From NCBI GenBank assembly GCA_020055645.1, contig CM034546.1, forward strand, positions 31,186,001 to 31,250,000: a stretch of DNA of 64,000 bases, given 5' to 3'. Source of the stretch: Tomocerus qinae (lineage: Eukaryota > Arthropoda > Collembola > Entomobryomorpha > Tomoceridae). Made by a program: the position numbers and the translations under genes. This document shows, piece by piece, positions 47,568 through 58,540 of this stretch (positions within the stretch are counted from its first letter, which is position 1; every line of letters starts with the position of its first letter). Below the pieces are notes generated by a model, which made no database searches, was not told where the DNA came from, and worked only from the letters and a program-made list of their open reading frames with translations.

Positions 47568-48748
47568 AGTTGCACATTGCAACCCTTCGGTAGAATGATT
47601 CACGAATATTTTACAATTTTATTCTACTTTAGCACGCTTGATAAACTCCTCCGCGGAAATCATATCGGAAATCTATACAGTTTCTGCAACTGTAAATATT
47701 GCATCGACTGATATTATTGGCTTTGCTTGTGTGATGGATCTTTATCAAACAGTTCCTCCCATTATTTGGAAAAATGGTAATCTTAGGTTTGGTGTTTTAA
47801 GTTAATTAATGCATAAATGCATGTACACATGCTGATTTTACTTACAATCAAATTGAGATTGAAGATAATTCAACAGTGGGTACTTAAATTAAACCTATTT
47901 GGCATATCACACCGGCACTTATATGCGTTTATTGTTATTACCTCATATCTTGATTTTTAGGAGTTTTGGTACAGAACGGAGACAGAATTACCAGTGAAAC
48001 AAAAACAGGATCAGTAAACTTTGCAGTCATTGGTGATGCATTTTCTAAAAAATCATTTTTTCCAGTATCTTATCGCATGTTACAAAAATTGTAACCTAAT
48101 ATTTTCTTTTATAGCTCGACCGGAGGGTAATAATCCAACAATACTACTGGGCGTAACATTTGGTCTTCTTTTCACAATTTCTTCCGTGTGGCTGTATCTA
48201 CGTCAAAAATCATTGAAAAATATTTTTGATCGATTAACACCTGAGGAAATAGAATATTTTCGCAATGGCCGACCTGATTTAGTTTCCAATGCCGAAATTG
48301 CCAATAACAATGCACAAAACTTAGCATATGACAATAGCAAAGAAATTCTTCTTAAAGATGTAGAAATTGGTAATTTTATTGAATTACAACTGACGATAAT
48401 ATTAACTTATTTCGTTATATTATATATTTAATATATAACCTTCTTTAGTAAGATAATATACTCTCCTTCTGCCAATTTTTGAAAAATAATACAGTTAAAA
48501 AGTACTAAATGCCGTCATATTTGATTTTAGATTTCCAGACGGCCTTAGGGAGTGGGGAGTTTGGAATTGTATTCAAGGACGTCTGAAAAACGAACAATCT
48601 CTTTGTGTTGCAGTAAAAACTATTAAAGCAGGAGTAAATGCCCACTACGTGAAATCAGCAATGGCCGAGTTGAAAGTGATGTTGTATATTAAGGACCATC
48701 AAAACATTGTTGGACTAATTGGCGCATGTACTCAGGATTTAATTAACC

Positions 48749-49658
48749 GTATTTGACAAATAATTCTACAATTTAAAATAAATTATTGTCATATTTTTAC
48801 ATAATATTGTACAAAAGGATATAGTACCAAATCAATTCCTTATGGTACCATTTATTTGCTTTGTGATATTCTAATTTAACCAAAAATTAGAGTTAAAAGC
48901 TATTATATTGTACAATGTTCTTTAAAGCTATAATAGGTGTAAATGTTTTGGTAAAGTAAAAATAAATGAAATGATTGGCAATGCAAAGGTTACAGCTACT
49001 GATAACCTGGGAACTTATTCACTATGGTTCCTATTTCAAAATTTTGCTATTTCTAAGAAATTTTGGATTCAGTAAAATTGCTAAGTATTTCCAAAAAGTG
49101 AGACAATTATTTGCGATGCTTACTGAATGAACTTAAGCCTGAAAAAGTGATTAAGACAAGCTTGGGAGCAATTTTCGGACTTAATTCATAAATTTAATTC
49201 AGTATCTTTACTGAATCGAAGATGGCGACTTAAGACTGATTATTTGAGCAAAAAGATATGAATGGTCGGAGTTACCCTAAGTGTCATTGTGTCGATGGAA
49301 GGAAAAAGCAATATTGTTTGAAAAAATTTCCTCGGCATAAAATAAGCAATTTTACGTTGGTTTCTTCTCCACTGTTAAGGGTTTGGTTTTTAATTGGATA
49401 TCAATAGGTCTGGATGAGAAACTAACTATTTCGGTAAGCCTGTATCTACTTTTGTTCAAGAAATTTAACTACAACCCCACTCGTTTAACTACTTCCAACA
49501 ATGTAATTGCTCTTCATTAGCACAAGTACAGAAGCAATCTCTCTATCAAAAACCGTGATAACTCCAGTATTTAACTGTGACAGCTCCGGTTTAACTATTG
49601 TAATGCAATCTAATTAATTACTATAATGTAAAATAATATTTATTAAATAGGAAATTTA
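48749..49658. other. Left part of the large kinase intron, nothing recognised
   Basis: AT-rich sequence leading to the Harbinger transposase. The transposon's left end should be here, but I found no inverted repeat matching the right flank. Confidence 0.4.
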
Positions 49659-50765
49659 ATGGCACTACCATTGTTTGTGCTGCGTAATGAGCGAGAACGG
49701 GTGTACAAAAACAGAAAACGCTTGAATCAGTTGAGTCGATTCGAAATTCGAACAATGTTTGGAATGGACTATGTCGGCGCCAGAGAGCTAATTCATATAT
49801 ACTATCCCTTCCTCGATGGAATTCGGTCAACGGCGATACCAGTAGAGACTAAAGTTATGGGATTCGTTTCCTACTTACGATCCGGAAGTTTTCAGTGGTC
49901 TTTAGGCCACTTAACGGGGACATCGCAGACGAGCATGTCAAGAATCATTGCTGAAGCGACAGACATAACTGTACGAAAAATAGCCAAGAAAATGATAAAA
50001 TTCCCTCGAACTGACGAAGAAAAAAATCGAAATATTGAAGGATTTTACAACATGGGTGGCCTTCCCAATATTTTGGGAGTACTTGACGGCACTCATGTGG
50101 GAATGATAGGACCTCCGATGGATGAACCAATTTATGTAAACCGAAAGGGATTCCATTCAATTAACTGTCAAGTGGTGTCTGGCCACGATTATAGCTTTTT
50201 GGACATAGTGGCCAAGTTTCCTGGATCTACACACGATGCTTTTATATGGAGACAAAGCAGTGTGAAAAGAAGACTTGATTCAGGAGAATTTGGAAATGGA
50301 ATTATCTTAGGTATATTAAATGTATTGCTGTAATTTTAGTTTAGTGATCTAAACGCTTTGTATAATTCACAGCTGATTCGGGTTACCCCTCAACGGAACC
50401 AAAACTAATGATTCCCTTCGACAATCCTTCTACAATGGAGCAACGACAATACAACAAAAAACTGAAAACTACAAGGTCATCTGTAGAACGAAGCATTGGG
50501 CTTTGGAAATCCCGATTTCGGTCGATGTGCAAGTAAGAAATGCTGGAGCTGCCATTAATTCAATTAAGGGTTATCACAGAATTTCTATTTCATTTCTAGA
50601 ACGGGGGGTCTTGCCTGCTATCGTCCGGAAAAGCTTTGCAGACTGATTATTGCAAGTGCCACTTTACATAATATATGCATCAAGAAAGAAATCCCCATCC
50701 TAAGTGAAGATGAGGAGTACATGAATAATGTTATCATTCCTGACATAAGAGAATGGGACGTATAG
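49659..50765 (+). CDS. PIF/Harbinger transposase (HARBI1-like DDE nuclease), intact
   Basis: Three exons, 49659-50310, 50373-50532 and 50600-50765 (phases 1 and 2, introns of 62 and 67 bases), encode 325 residues without a lesion. A helix-turn-helix-like region (VMGFVSYLRSGSFQWSLGHL, TSQTSMSRII) precedes the DDE nuclease: the first Asp in GVLDGTHVGM near residue 142, the second in FPGSTHDAFIW near 190, and the Glu in SSVERSIGLWKSRFR in exon 2. The last exon has the family's CYRPEKLCRLIIASATLHNIC. It cuts and inserts the transposon, leaving 3-bp duplications in this superfamily. It forms a pair with the Myb-like gene 250 bases downstream. It is nested, same strand, in a 6.1-kb intron of the receptor kinase gene. 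Confidence 0.9.
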
Positions 50766-51010
50766 CTACTTGAATTCATTTGAATGTGGCGCTATGAAGA
50801 AATGTCCTTTGGTTTAGTAAAATCAAACATTTATACATAATATTTCTGTTTCGTTCATCCTTTTCATACTGTGTTCAACTCTTATAATATTATTTGGATA
50901 ACATTTCTTTGTCCAGGAGGCTTTCCTGTTACTTAAATAGTAGTTATTAGATTAACTTTGTAAGCAACACAGTGCCACGTTCTTTTTAAAAGGTAATTAC
51001 TATATCTACC

Positions 51011-51962
51011 ATGAATTTAGAAGACTTTGCCGTGAAAACCCCGGTAAACCGTGGAAACTCCGGCACCAGAAAAAGAAAATCTTCCATAAATGGTTCAACA
51101 ACAGCAAAACGGAAACCTAACTTTTCGTCTGAAGAAAATAAGGCATTGGCAATAGCAGTGGATAGGCACAAGAATGTCCTTTTTGACAAATTTTCCAATT
51201 CCTTAACATTAGAAAGAAAAAACCGAATCTGGCAACAAGTTGCAGACGCAGTAAACAGTGTTGGAGGATATAGCCGCTGTATAGGGGACATAAAAAAGAA
51301 ATACGCTAATCTGAAAAGTGACAGCAAAATGATCGAGGCAAAGAATAGAAGATCAATTGGGAAAACAGGTGGAGGATCTCCAGATATAATACCTATGAGT
51401 CAGGCGCAACAAATAATTGTTTCTAGTATTCCAAAAGCAGCTATTGAAGGTATTGAAGGAGGAATGGATTTATACGACGATATAAATTCAATTTGTTCTG
51501 AAGAAATATTTACTGAAAAAGAAGTGTCCAAAGCTTTGGAAACTCAGAATGCAAGTTCTCCTAGCTCTCAATATAATTCTCAGGAGTATGACGATACTAA
51601 TATGTCGCCGCAGCACACTGTATTGCACTTATCATCGGTCAATGGTCGAAAGGAATTTTCTGAAAAAACATTCAGTACTAGTAAGCATGTTACAGTTGGT
51701 TTTCTAAACCCTTTCTTATCGTATGTTCATACTATTTAAATAACATATAAAAATTTATTAATTTTTTTGTTTCAAAACGACAGACTACAAAAAAATTGCC
51801 ACCGCTCCAGCTAAAAAGACAACCAATCATCTTCTTCAGACTCAGATTCAACTCTTAGAAAGGCAAATTGAGGTTTTCGAAAAGATAAACAGTGTTCTAG
51901 AACGTTTGACTGACATCCAAGCCGAGAAACTGCAGCTATTAAAAAGAGAAACAGTAGATTGA
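51011..51962 (+). CDS. Myb/SANT-like DNA-binding protein, Harbinger partner
   Basis: Two exons, 51011-51680 and 51784-51962 (donor ACTA|GTAAGC, acceptor ACGACAG, phase 1), give 282 residues. The basic N-terminus is followed by a Myb/SANT-like trihelix near residues 38-100: FSSEENKALAIAVDRH, IWQQVADAVNSVGG, GDIKKKYANLKSDSK. An acidic, Ser-rich middle comes next, then a C-terminal coiled coil (LLQTQIQLLERQIEVFEKIN). Harbinger elements typically encode such a protein, which binds transposon DNA and carries the transposase to the nucleus. Same strand and adjacency to the DDE gene support this. Similar domains also occur in host transcription regulators, but the context favours the transposon. No lesion seen. 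Confidence 0.85.
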
Positions 51963-52303
51963 AAGAGGGAGTTTCCATTATTACAAGGGTTTTCACCTCA
52001 GTGTTTAGAATATGGTAGAAAGAATATGCTTAGTGTGCAGTGGTTCTATTTGTAAAATATGATTGGTTTTTCTTCTTTACAAGAAAACTTATTAATATAT
52101 CTAATACAACTAATCCGGATATTTAGATAAGTCATTCATCTATACTAAAATTTTATCATCTTATGTTGATTCATATTAATTAAAAACGCTATTGCAGATT
52201 ATAGTTGTTATTTTAATAAAAACGAATTTTTTCCAACTTTTTTATTATTTATTAATTGTCATTGCAATTAATTCAGATTTTATTTTACTACATGGATAGG
52301 AGA

Positions 52304-53319
52304 TCAACTTACAAAACGTTTTGTTTCATTACAGTATCTTTGGCCAATTTTTTCTCTATACTTAAGGTTGGGTGCGTCTTCCTCGTCGTATTTGTATATT
52401 TTGATTTCACCATTATTCTTTATATAGCCATCAACAAACACAGCCATGGTAGCAATCGCATCAGTTTCTGCTGAATGCGGACCTTGTTGCATGTCAGTTT
52501 TGAAATGGAGGAAGTGCATATCTCGAAGAGTCATTGGTTGTACATCATTTTCGTTATGTTTTGTCTCCCGTTTGTACGCTTTTTGTAGATCAAAATAATG
52601 GTAATCAGTTGGTTGTATGTCCAAAGTCATAAAATCATTAACTACATCTACTCCCACTACCAATTTTCCACTTAATACTCTTTCAACATTACGCTGAACA
52701 ACTGTTTCATCCTCCCCATCTTCAAGAGATTTTTCTGTGAATCCGTTTATCTTCTTAGACCAATAATCCACTAAAAAGGTCCCTCCCAGGTGCTTTACTT
52801 TCCCAGAGTAAATAATTCTCTTCTTAATGTCACAAACCGCAACTGTCGCAACCTTTTGAATGTATTTAATTTTCCCTCCTGCGGTGATGCCGCTTTTCAC
52901 CGAAATGTTTTCAATATCCAAACTAACGTAGTCACTATAGTCCAACCACCACTGAGTGCTCACTGACGGAGTTTCCATAGATCGTTCCAGGGTTTTCACG
53001 TCAGTGGGTTCAGTGGTAGCAACTTCCTTGGATTTGTCTGGCTTTGGCATTTTTTCATTTTTTTTCACAGGACGAGGTCCAGTCCAATACAAAGCTTTAT
53101 TAACCTTTATTAATAAATCACAATTATTACAACAGAATATTCAGAAATCAAATAAATTGATTTTTATTTTAGTATTTTGCTCACCTTCTTTGCCGCCGCC
53201 TTGGTACACAAACCCTTTACTAGTTTCAGCTCATCGCATGACAAGCATGAAAGAAAATCCTTCAGGAATCCAATCTTGTCTTGCGAGTCTCCATATCCAG
53301 CCCACGATAGCACTTTACT
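52304..53319 (-). CDS. DEDDh exonuclease (REXO4/ISG20-like), first exon unresolved
   Basis: Exon 53185-53319 reads SKVLSWAGYGDSQDKIGFLK and onward (45 codons, no Met); exon 52304-53104 continues VNKALYWTGPRPVKK. Both junctions are phase 0 (acceptor TTTTTTCAG, intron donor GTGAGC). The nuclease landmarks are ExoI VSLDIENISV, ExoII LVVGVDVVNDFMTLD and ExoIII PHSAETDAIATM, so all DEDDh catalytic positions are present. Family members trim RNA 3' ends or degrade single-stranded nucleic acid. A start could be MEKAK at 53388-53402, just upstream, but that junction would need an unusual GC donor. The last codons (RFVS) overlap a GTAAGT, so a further short exon may exist. It lies antisense within the kinase gene's intron, between the Harbinger pair and the 230-bp array. 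Confidence 0.72.
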
Positions 53320-53420
53320 CTGAAAAAACAGACAAATTTTTATACGGCCAATTAAAAATTTAAAAATTTATTAAAAACATCATTTTGCCTTAGCTTTTTC
53401 CATTTTAGAACCAAAAAAGG

Positions 53421-54470
53421 TAGGACCACCAAGAAAACAAGGAGCGACTAAAATCGAAAGACAGAAACCGACCTTCTCTCGGCCACAGAATAATAACGCT
53501 GAGCTAAACGTGCTCGGGCGAAGTCACTCGATCTTTTGTTATAATCTAAATAATAAAAAATATTTGATTAAATCAAAATTCAACGCAATGTAATTAGTCC
53601 CCTTTGTGGGGACAAAGGCCGCCAAGCGGCACAGGACTTACCTGAACAGGTAGAACCACCAAGAAAACAAGGAGCGACTAAAATCGAAAGACAGAAACCG
53701 GCCTTCTCTCGGCCACAGAATAATAACGCTGAGCTAAACGTGCTCGGGCGAAGTCACTCGATCTTTTGTTATAATCTAAATAATAAAATATATTTGATTC
53801 AATCAAAATTCAACGCAATATAATTAGTCCCCTTAGTGGGGACAAAGGCCGCCAAGCGGCACAGGACTTACCTGAACAGGTAGAACCACCAAGAAAACAA
53901 GGAGCGACTAAAATCGAAAGACAGAAACCGGCCTATCCTCGGCCACAGAATAATAACGCTGAGCTAAACGTGCTCGGGCGAAGTCACTCGATCTTTTGTT
54001 ATAATCTAAATAATAAAAAATATTTGATTAAATCAAAATTCAACGCAATGTAATTAGTCCCCTTTGTGGGGACAAAGGCCGCCAAGCGGCACAGGACTTA
54101 CCTGAACAGGTAGAACCACCAAGAAAACAAGGAGCGACTAAAATCGAAAGACAGAAACCGGCCTTCTCTCGGCCACAGAATAATAACGCTGAGCTAAACG
54201 TGCTCGGGCGAAGTCACTCGATCTTTTGTTATAATCTAAATAATAAAAAATATTTGATTAAATCAAAATTCAACGCAATGTAATTAGTCCCCTTTGTGGG
54301 GACAAAGGCCGCCAAGCGGCACAGGACTTACCTGAACAGGTAGAACCACCAAGAAAACAAGGAGCGACTAAAATCGAAAGACAGAAACCGGCCTTCTCTC
54401 GGCCACAGAATAATAACGCTGAGCTAAACGTGCTCAGGCGAAGTCACTCGATCTATTTTTATAACCTAAA
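53421..54470 (-). repeat. 230-bp tandem array, about 4.6 units, with splice donors and hairpins
   Basis: Units start at 53421, 53651, 53881, 54111 and 54341, exactly 230 bases apart and nearly identical; the last is cut near 54470. On the minus strand each of four complete boundaries holds CTGTTCAG|GTAAGT, a consensus donor inside the palindrome TACCTGTTCAGGTA. Then come hairpins GCCGC-TTG-GCGGC and GTCCCC-ACAAA-GGGGAC, an Sm-like GAATTTTGA, a small TTTGAT-TTA-ATCAAA stem and a T-run. An acceptor-like TTATTATTTAG precedes the GC-rich half (GAGTGACTTCGCCCGAGC). It could be a multiplied promoter/5' exon of the exonuclease gene, or an array of small structured RNAs. No good long frame on either strand. 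Confidence 0.85.
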
Positions 54471-54849
54471 TAGTGCTTAATTCTTCCCGCGTAAGTGATC
54501 TTGTGTACTTAAGTCGTTAGATGTCATAAGTTTTACTTAGCAAGCGATTTTTGCTAACCCAGTTTTAGCAATTTTTTTGTTGAATTTATTTAAGAAATGG
54601 ATTAACTTTTTGCTAAGTCAATCCTAAATTCGAATACTTAATCTAAATTCTTAAGTTAAAGATAGTGACTTTGGCCCCTGGCGTAAAATATGAATTAATA
54701 ATGTTTATCATTTTAAGTACGCTAGAATGCCAATTTGATGTATTTCAAATTAATTCAATTTTGATGTAAAAACGATTATAGATATTTTAAAATTTGTTTT
54801 GCCTCCTAGTGATATTCTTGTATTTCCTTCTTACAAAATTTCCTTCTAG
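54471..54849. other. Right part of the large kinase intron
   Basis: AT-rich sequence between the array and the next kinase exon (acceptor TTTCCTTCTAG at 54849). Nothing recognised. Confidence 0.5.
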
Positions 54850-55460
54850 ATCAGCTTTATGTGATAATGGAGTTTTGCAGTGCTGGTGACCTTTGTGGCT
54901 TCTTGAGGAAAAATACGAATAATTTTGTTAATGAAGTTTCTCAAGGTTTTATCATACCAGGGATACACACTGACTATGTTGAGTAAGTATTTATACTTGA
55001 ATATTGACTTTTATTATTTGACTTTGTAAAACTTTTTTAATATGGAAATAGGCCAGACAACGAAAGTCAACAATCAAATTTCGGGAAAATGACTACGTTA
55101 AAATTGATAGTGTGGGCTTCAGAAATTTCAAACGGAATGAAATATATTTCCAGTCTGAACATAATACACGGAGATTTGGCTGCGAGGAATATTCTTTTAG
55201 ACTCGCACCTTTGTGCCAAAATATCCGATTTTGGATTGTCAAAAAAACTGTATCAATACTCAAATTACATCCGAAATAGAAACGTAACTGTCCAAAACTT
55301 CAGCTTTATATTTGTTTATTTATTTTATCTAAATTACAGTTATTTTCCGTAAAATATTTTGTTTAGGTACCCCTTCCTTGGCGTTGGCTTGCAGTGGAGT
55401 CGTTAAATTTTACCGAATTTTCACTAGCGTCAGATGTGTGGGCATATCGGGCGAGTCAAC

Positions 55461-55583
55461 AGTCAGTCAACCTAGTCAACCTAGTCACTTTAGTCAACCT
55501 AGTCAACCTAGTCACTTTAGTCAACCTAGTCACTTTAGTCAACCTAGTCAACCTAGTCACTTTAGTCAACCTAGTAACCTTAG
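55461..55583. repeat. Minisatellite AGTCAACCT/AGTCACTTT inside a kinase exon
   Basis: Units of 9 bases, AGTCAACCT and AGTCACTTT, alternate about a dozen times immediately after the codons for SDVWAY. The conserved TLWEIFSLG only resumes at 55641 and no splice acceptor is seen before it, so the array has replaced or disrupted the exon edge. Confidence 0.8.
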
Positions 55584-56028
55584 GTACACATTTGTCCATA
55601 CACCACACTGCATAGAATAATTTTAAAAAAACCAAATCAACTCACTTTGTGGGAAATATTTTCTTTGGGCGCCACTCCATATCCAGGCCAACAATACAGT
55701 GCTGAATTCGTCACAATGCTGACAAATGGATTTCGGTTGGGATTGCCAAAATTCTCAACTTACGAAATGTAATTATTATATTAAATTATCCTCTGATTTT
55801 AAGAAATGTTATTAAACAATTCCGTAATCCGTAACAAAGGCAGGTCTCAAGTTACAAAAAATGCGATTTCAACAGAGTCCCCATCATTTAAATCTATTTA
55901 TTTGGTTTGTCATTTACAGTTATAACATCATCCAAAACTGCTGGAAAAAAGATCCTTTAGAAAGACCACCGTTTAATGAAATTCACCAAGAGCTAGATGC
56001 GATGACCAGATTGTACACTACGTTATGA

Positions 56029-58082
56029 AACACAATCCTTCTAAATTAATTAATGAAAGAGTTGTAATAACTCTTTAAACCAAAATGTCCTATTGACTTA
56101 CCAATCTATTTCTTATAACGCAAATGAATGATAATTATGACGAGGTAAATCTGTGAAAATTATATGACACTTAATATTTAGGTTTACAATATTAAAAATA
56201 AATATAATGAAATGAATATTACTGATTGATAACATACTAAATAATTATTACATATATTAAATATTAAACCATTATATTAAATATTTAGTTACAGAAACTC
56301 ATCTTAATGGTAAAAATGTAGCACTAAATTTATATAATAGTATTAAGTAAACATCTTTCATTGCTTTACGACACTATCTTAACCCTTGTATATATTATAA
56401 TACTGACCGATAGCACTTATGTGCATGTGTGATAAGTGAGAACAAATATTTGATATTCTGGAAGTGGTATGATACAGATACAGACGTGTACATTCATTAT
56501 TTCTTCATCGATTGCTTGTCAACGTATCTGGTTTCTAAAAATTGTGGTTTTCTTGTACTAATTGTTGTTCTGACATAAGCTGAGTAAAATAAAATAAACA
56601 AATTATTTATATTAATCAATTCAAGTATCGCTTGGTTTAAGCTTAGTATCCTATTGTGAATAGACAAATCATAAGTCGAGTAGGAGTAATTGAACAATAA
56701 CTGAGCTCTTGTCGATGAATCCGATTCCGACCATTGGTAATATTTATAATACTATTAATAGATAATTGTGTGCGACTCACTGAATGGATATTAATCATAC
56801 AAATAAAAATAAATCATATTTCATTAAATGTTTACTTGATAAAAAATTACCATCTTCTATCATAACGTTTCCATTTACAGAGTAGACAGCCACATTAAAA
56901 GTTAAGAGTTAAGCCTGATATTGGAGTTCACATACTTTAGACCAATTTTTCTCCAATTGCATTGGCCAATTTTTTCTAGACAACATGACAATAATTTCTC
57001 TTCGCGTAAGACGTTTGCTTACGCTACATTCACTTGTAAAAATATTAAATAAACATTTACATATTACTAGTGAACCCAGCAAAGGGACGAACCTCGCACT
57101 CAAGAGAAATTCAACAGGCAACCCATCCCAGTAATAAAAACAATCCCAAAAAAATCGTTGCTATTTGCCTTAGTAGCTTTACTATGCTTATGGCATAGCA
57201 CGCTGTCCTGAATTTTAAAATAGCGCTATAAATTTTCAAACTGCTGAAATCCATTGAGTCTGTCGAAGGGAATGTAAAAATGTTAGTTCGAACCATTTTG
57301 AACCAGTCAAATGTTTGGGGGGCTCGTAACCCCCGTCTGGGGCTATCTCCGCCCTCTCTGGTAGTAATTGGTCCCCCACATTTACCCAAATACACTTGCC
57401 AAGTTTTGTTTTAAAAAGTCCCATCACTTTCTGAGATATTTAATATAGTGAACCCAGCTAAGGGACAAATCTAGCACTCAAGAGAATTTCAGCAGGCCAC
57501 CCATCACAGTAATAAAACAATTTCAAAAACATCCCATTAGGTTAGTTAACTTTGTAAATACAAAGTATATTTAAATTAATATCCTTTTATTTCTATAGTG
57601 GTGGATAAAATTAACAACAGCCCCAACTTTCTGATCAAAAGGAATTCCCTACACCAAAATAATAACTGTACAGGGAATAATGAAAGACTCTATTTTCAAA
57701 AAAGTTACCATAAAGCTCCCTTTTAAAATCAGAAAAAATAAGATTGCCCGTGGGATTTTGGAAAAACGTACAAATCCAAGAGTTCAACTTACTAATAAAT
57801 ATTTTTAAAGGCTCCCAGTACTGTTATTTAATTCTACAAAAGCATGTCTCAACTGGAACAAAGGAATCAAGCGGGTAGTAAAAAGTAAACCCAGCTCTAC
57901 TAAAAAATGTTGAATAAGTTTGTAGATATAGCAGAACCAATTTGGACTAAAACGTTTGAAACGCTATTTAATCTTTCGCCAATCATTTCTATTCAATCAC
58001 CATTCAGCTTTCTGATTTTCTATTATTATTTTGATGTTATAATAATAACAATATGAAACGACTCATTTTGGTGGTTTAGAGG
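56029..58082. other. Intergenic with a dispersed direct repeat
   Basis: No gene recognised. Two related stretches of about 85 bases (57068-57155 and 57448-57535) share AGTGAACCCAGC, GCACTCAAGAGAA and CAGTAATAAAA in direct orientation, with a GC-richer stretch (GGGGCTCGTAACCCCCGTC) between them. Confidence 0.5.
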
Positions 58083-58180
58083 AATTAATGTTTTCAATAA
58101 TGTACCCCAAAGCATACCTTCGTGTGCTAAATTTAGTACATGGAGGTATGCGTTGGGGTACATTATTGAAAACATTAATT
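58083..58180. repeat. Perfect 27-bp inverted repeat
   Basis: AATTAATGTTTTCAATAATG... and its exact complement are separated by about 45 bases. A following open stretch to 58377 ends at CAG|GTAAAT and might be a coding relic, but I do not recognise it. Confidence 0.6.
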
Positions 58181-58540
58181 GGGCTTGCGCATTTTGCTTT
58201 CAAGGAGCCTACATATATTACGTGTGTAGTTGATGGGAGGAGGAGGTACTCAAAGTTGCAGTCAGCACTTGCGTTACATATGGAGGAGTGGGTTTTGCGT
58301 TACGTAATTTATGAAGGTTTCCTTGGTTCTCCCTACCACACGTACAGACATAGACAGGTAAATTTATTGCTTTATCAAGTCTAGGATTATAAATAGAGAT
58401 ATGTGAAAAAGTTTAGTAATATTTCATCATTATGCCTCAGGACTGATAGTTTTAATACATTTTTATGTCTGTTTTATTGCCTAAATATTATACTAATTTA
58501 CAACAAATGCAAAATTAAGATGCAATGCGATATAATATGT

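Larger units (their letters stand above)
43261..56028 (+). pseudogene. Ig-domain receptor tyrosine kinase (VEGFR/PDGFR type), lesioned
   Basis: Exons by splice signals and frame: 43261-43512 (signal peptide), 43596-43782, 45114-45286 (start uncertain), 45389-45578, 45667-45993, 46294-46454, 46899-47352, 47633-47776, 47961-48032, 48115-48369, 48531-48748, 54850-54982, 55052-55283, 55367-~55447, ~55640-55768 and 55920-56028. Ectodomain exons carry Ig-like Cys/Tyr pairs (GRYSCGYA, KFKFSCQS, GEFVHLQC). A transmembrane helix (ILLGVTFGLLFTISSVWLYLR) lies in 48115-48369. Kinase landmarks: [73 protein letters not shown]. Lesions: TAA at 47244-47246 within an Ig exon, a one-base loss near 48578 in the glycine-loop exon, and a minisatellite at 55461-55583 breaking the DVWAY...TLWEI segment. 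An unexpressed or dying copy is likely. Confidence 0.72.

Noticed and set aside
53630-53650. Resemblance to the 5' end of U1 snRNA (ACTTACCTG on the plus strand)
   Set aside because: The match stops after ACTTACCTG and none of the later U1 stems follow; the minus-strand reading as a splice donor explains it better.
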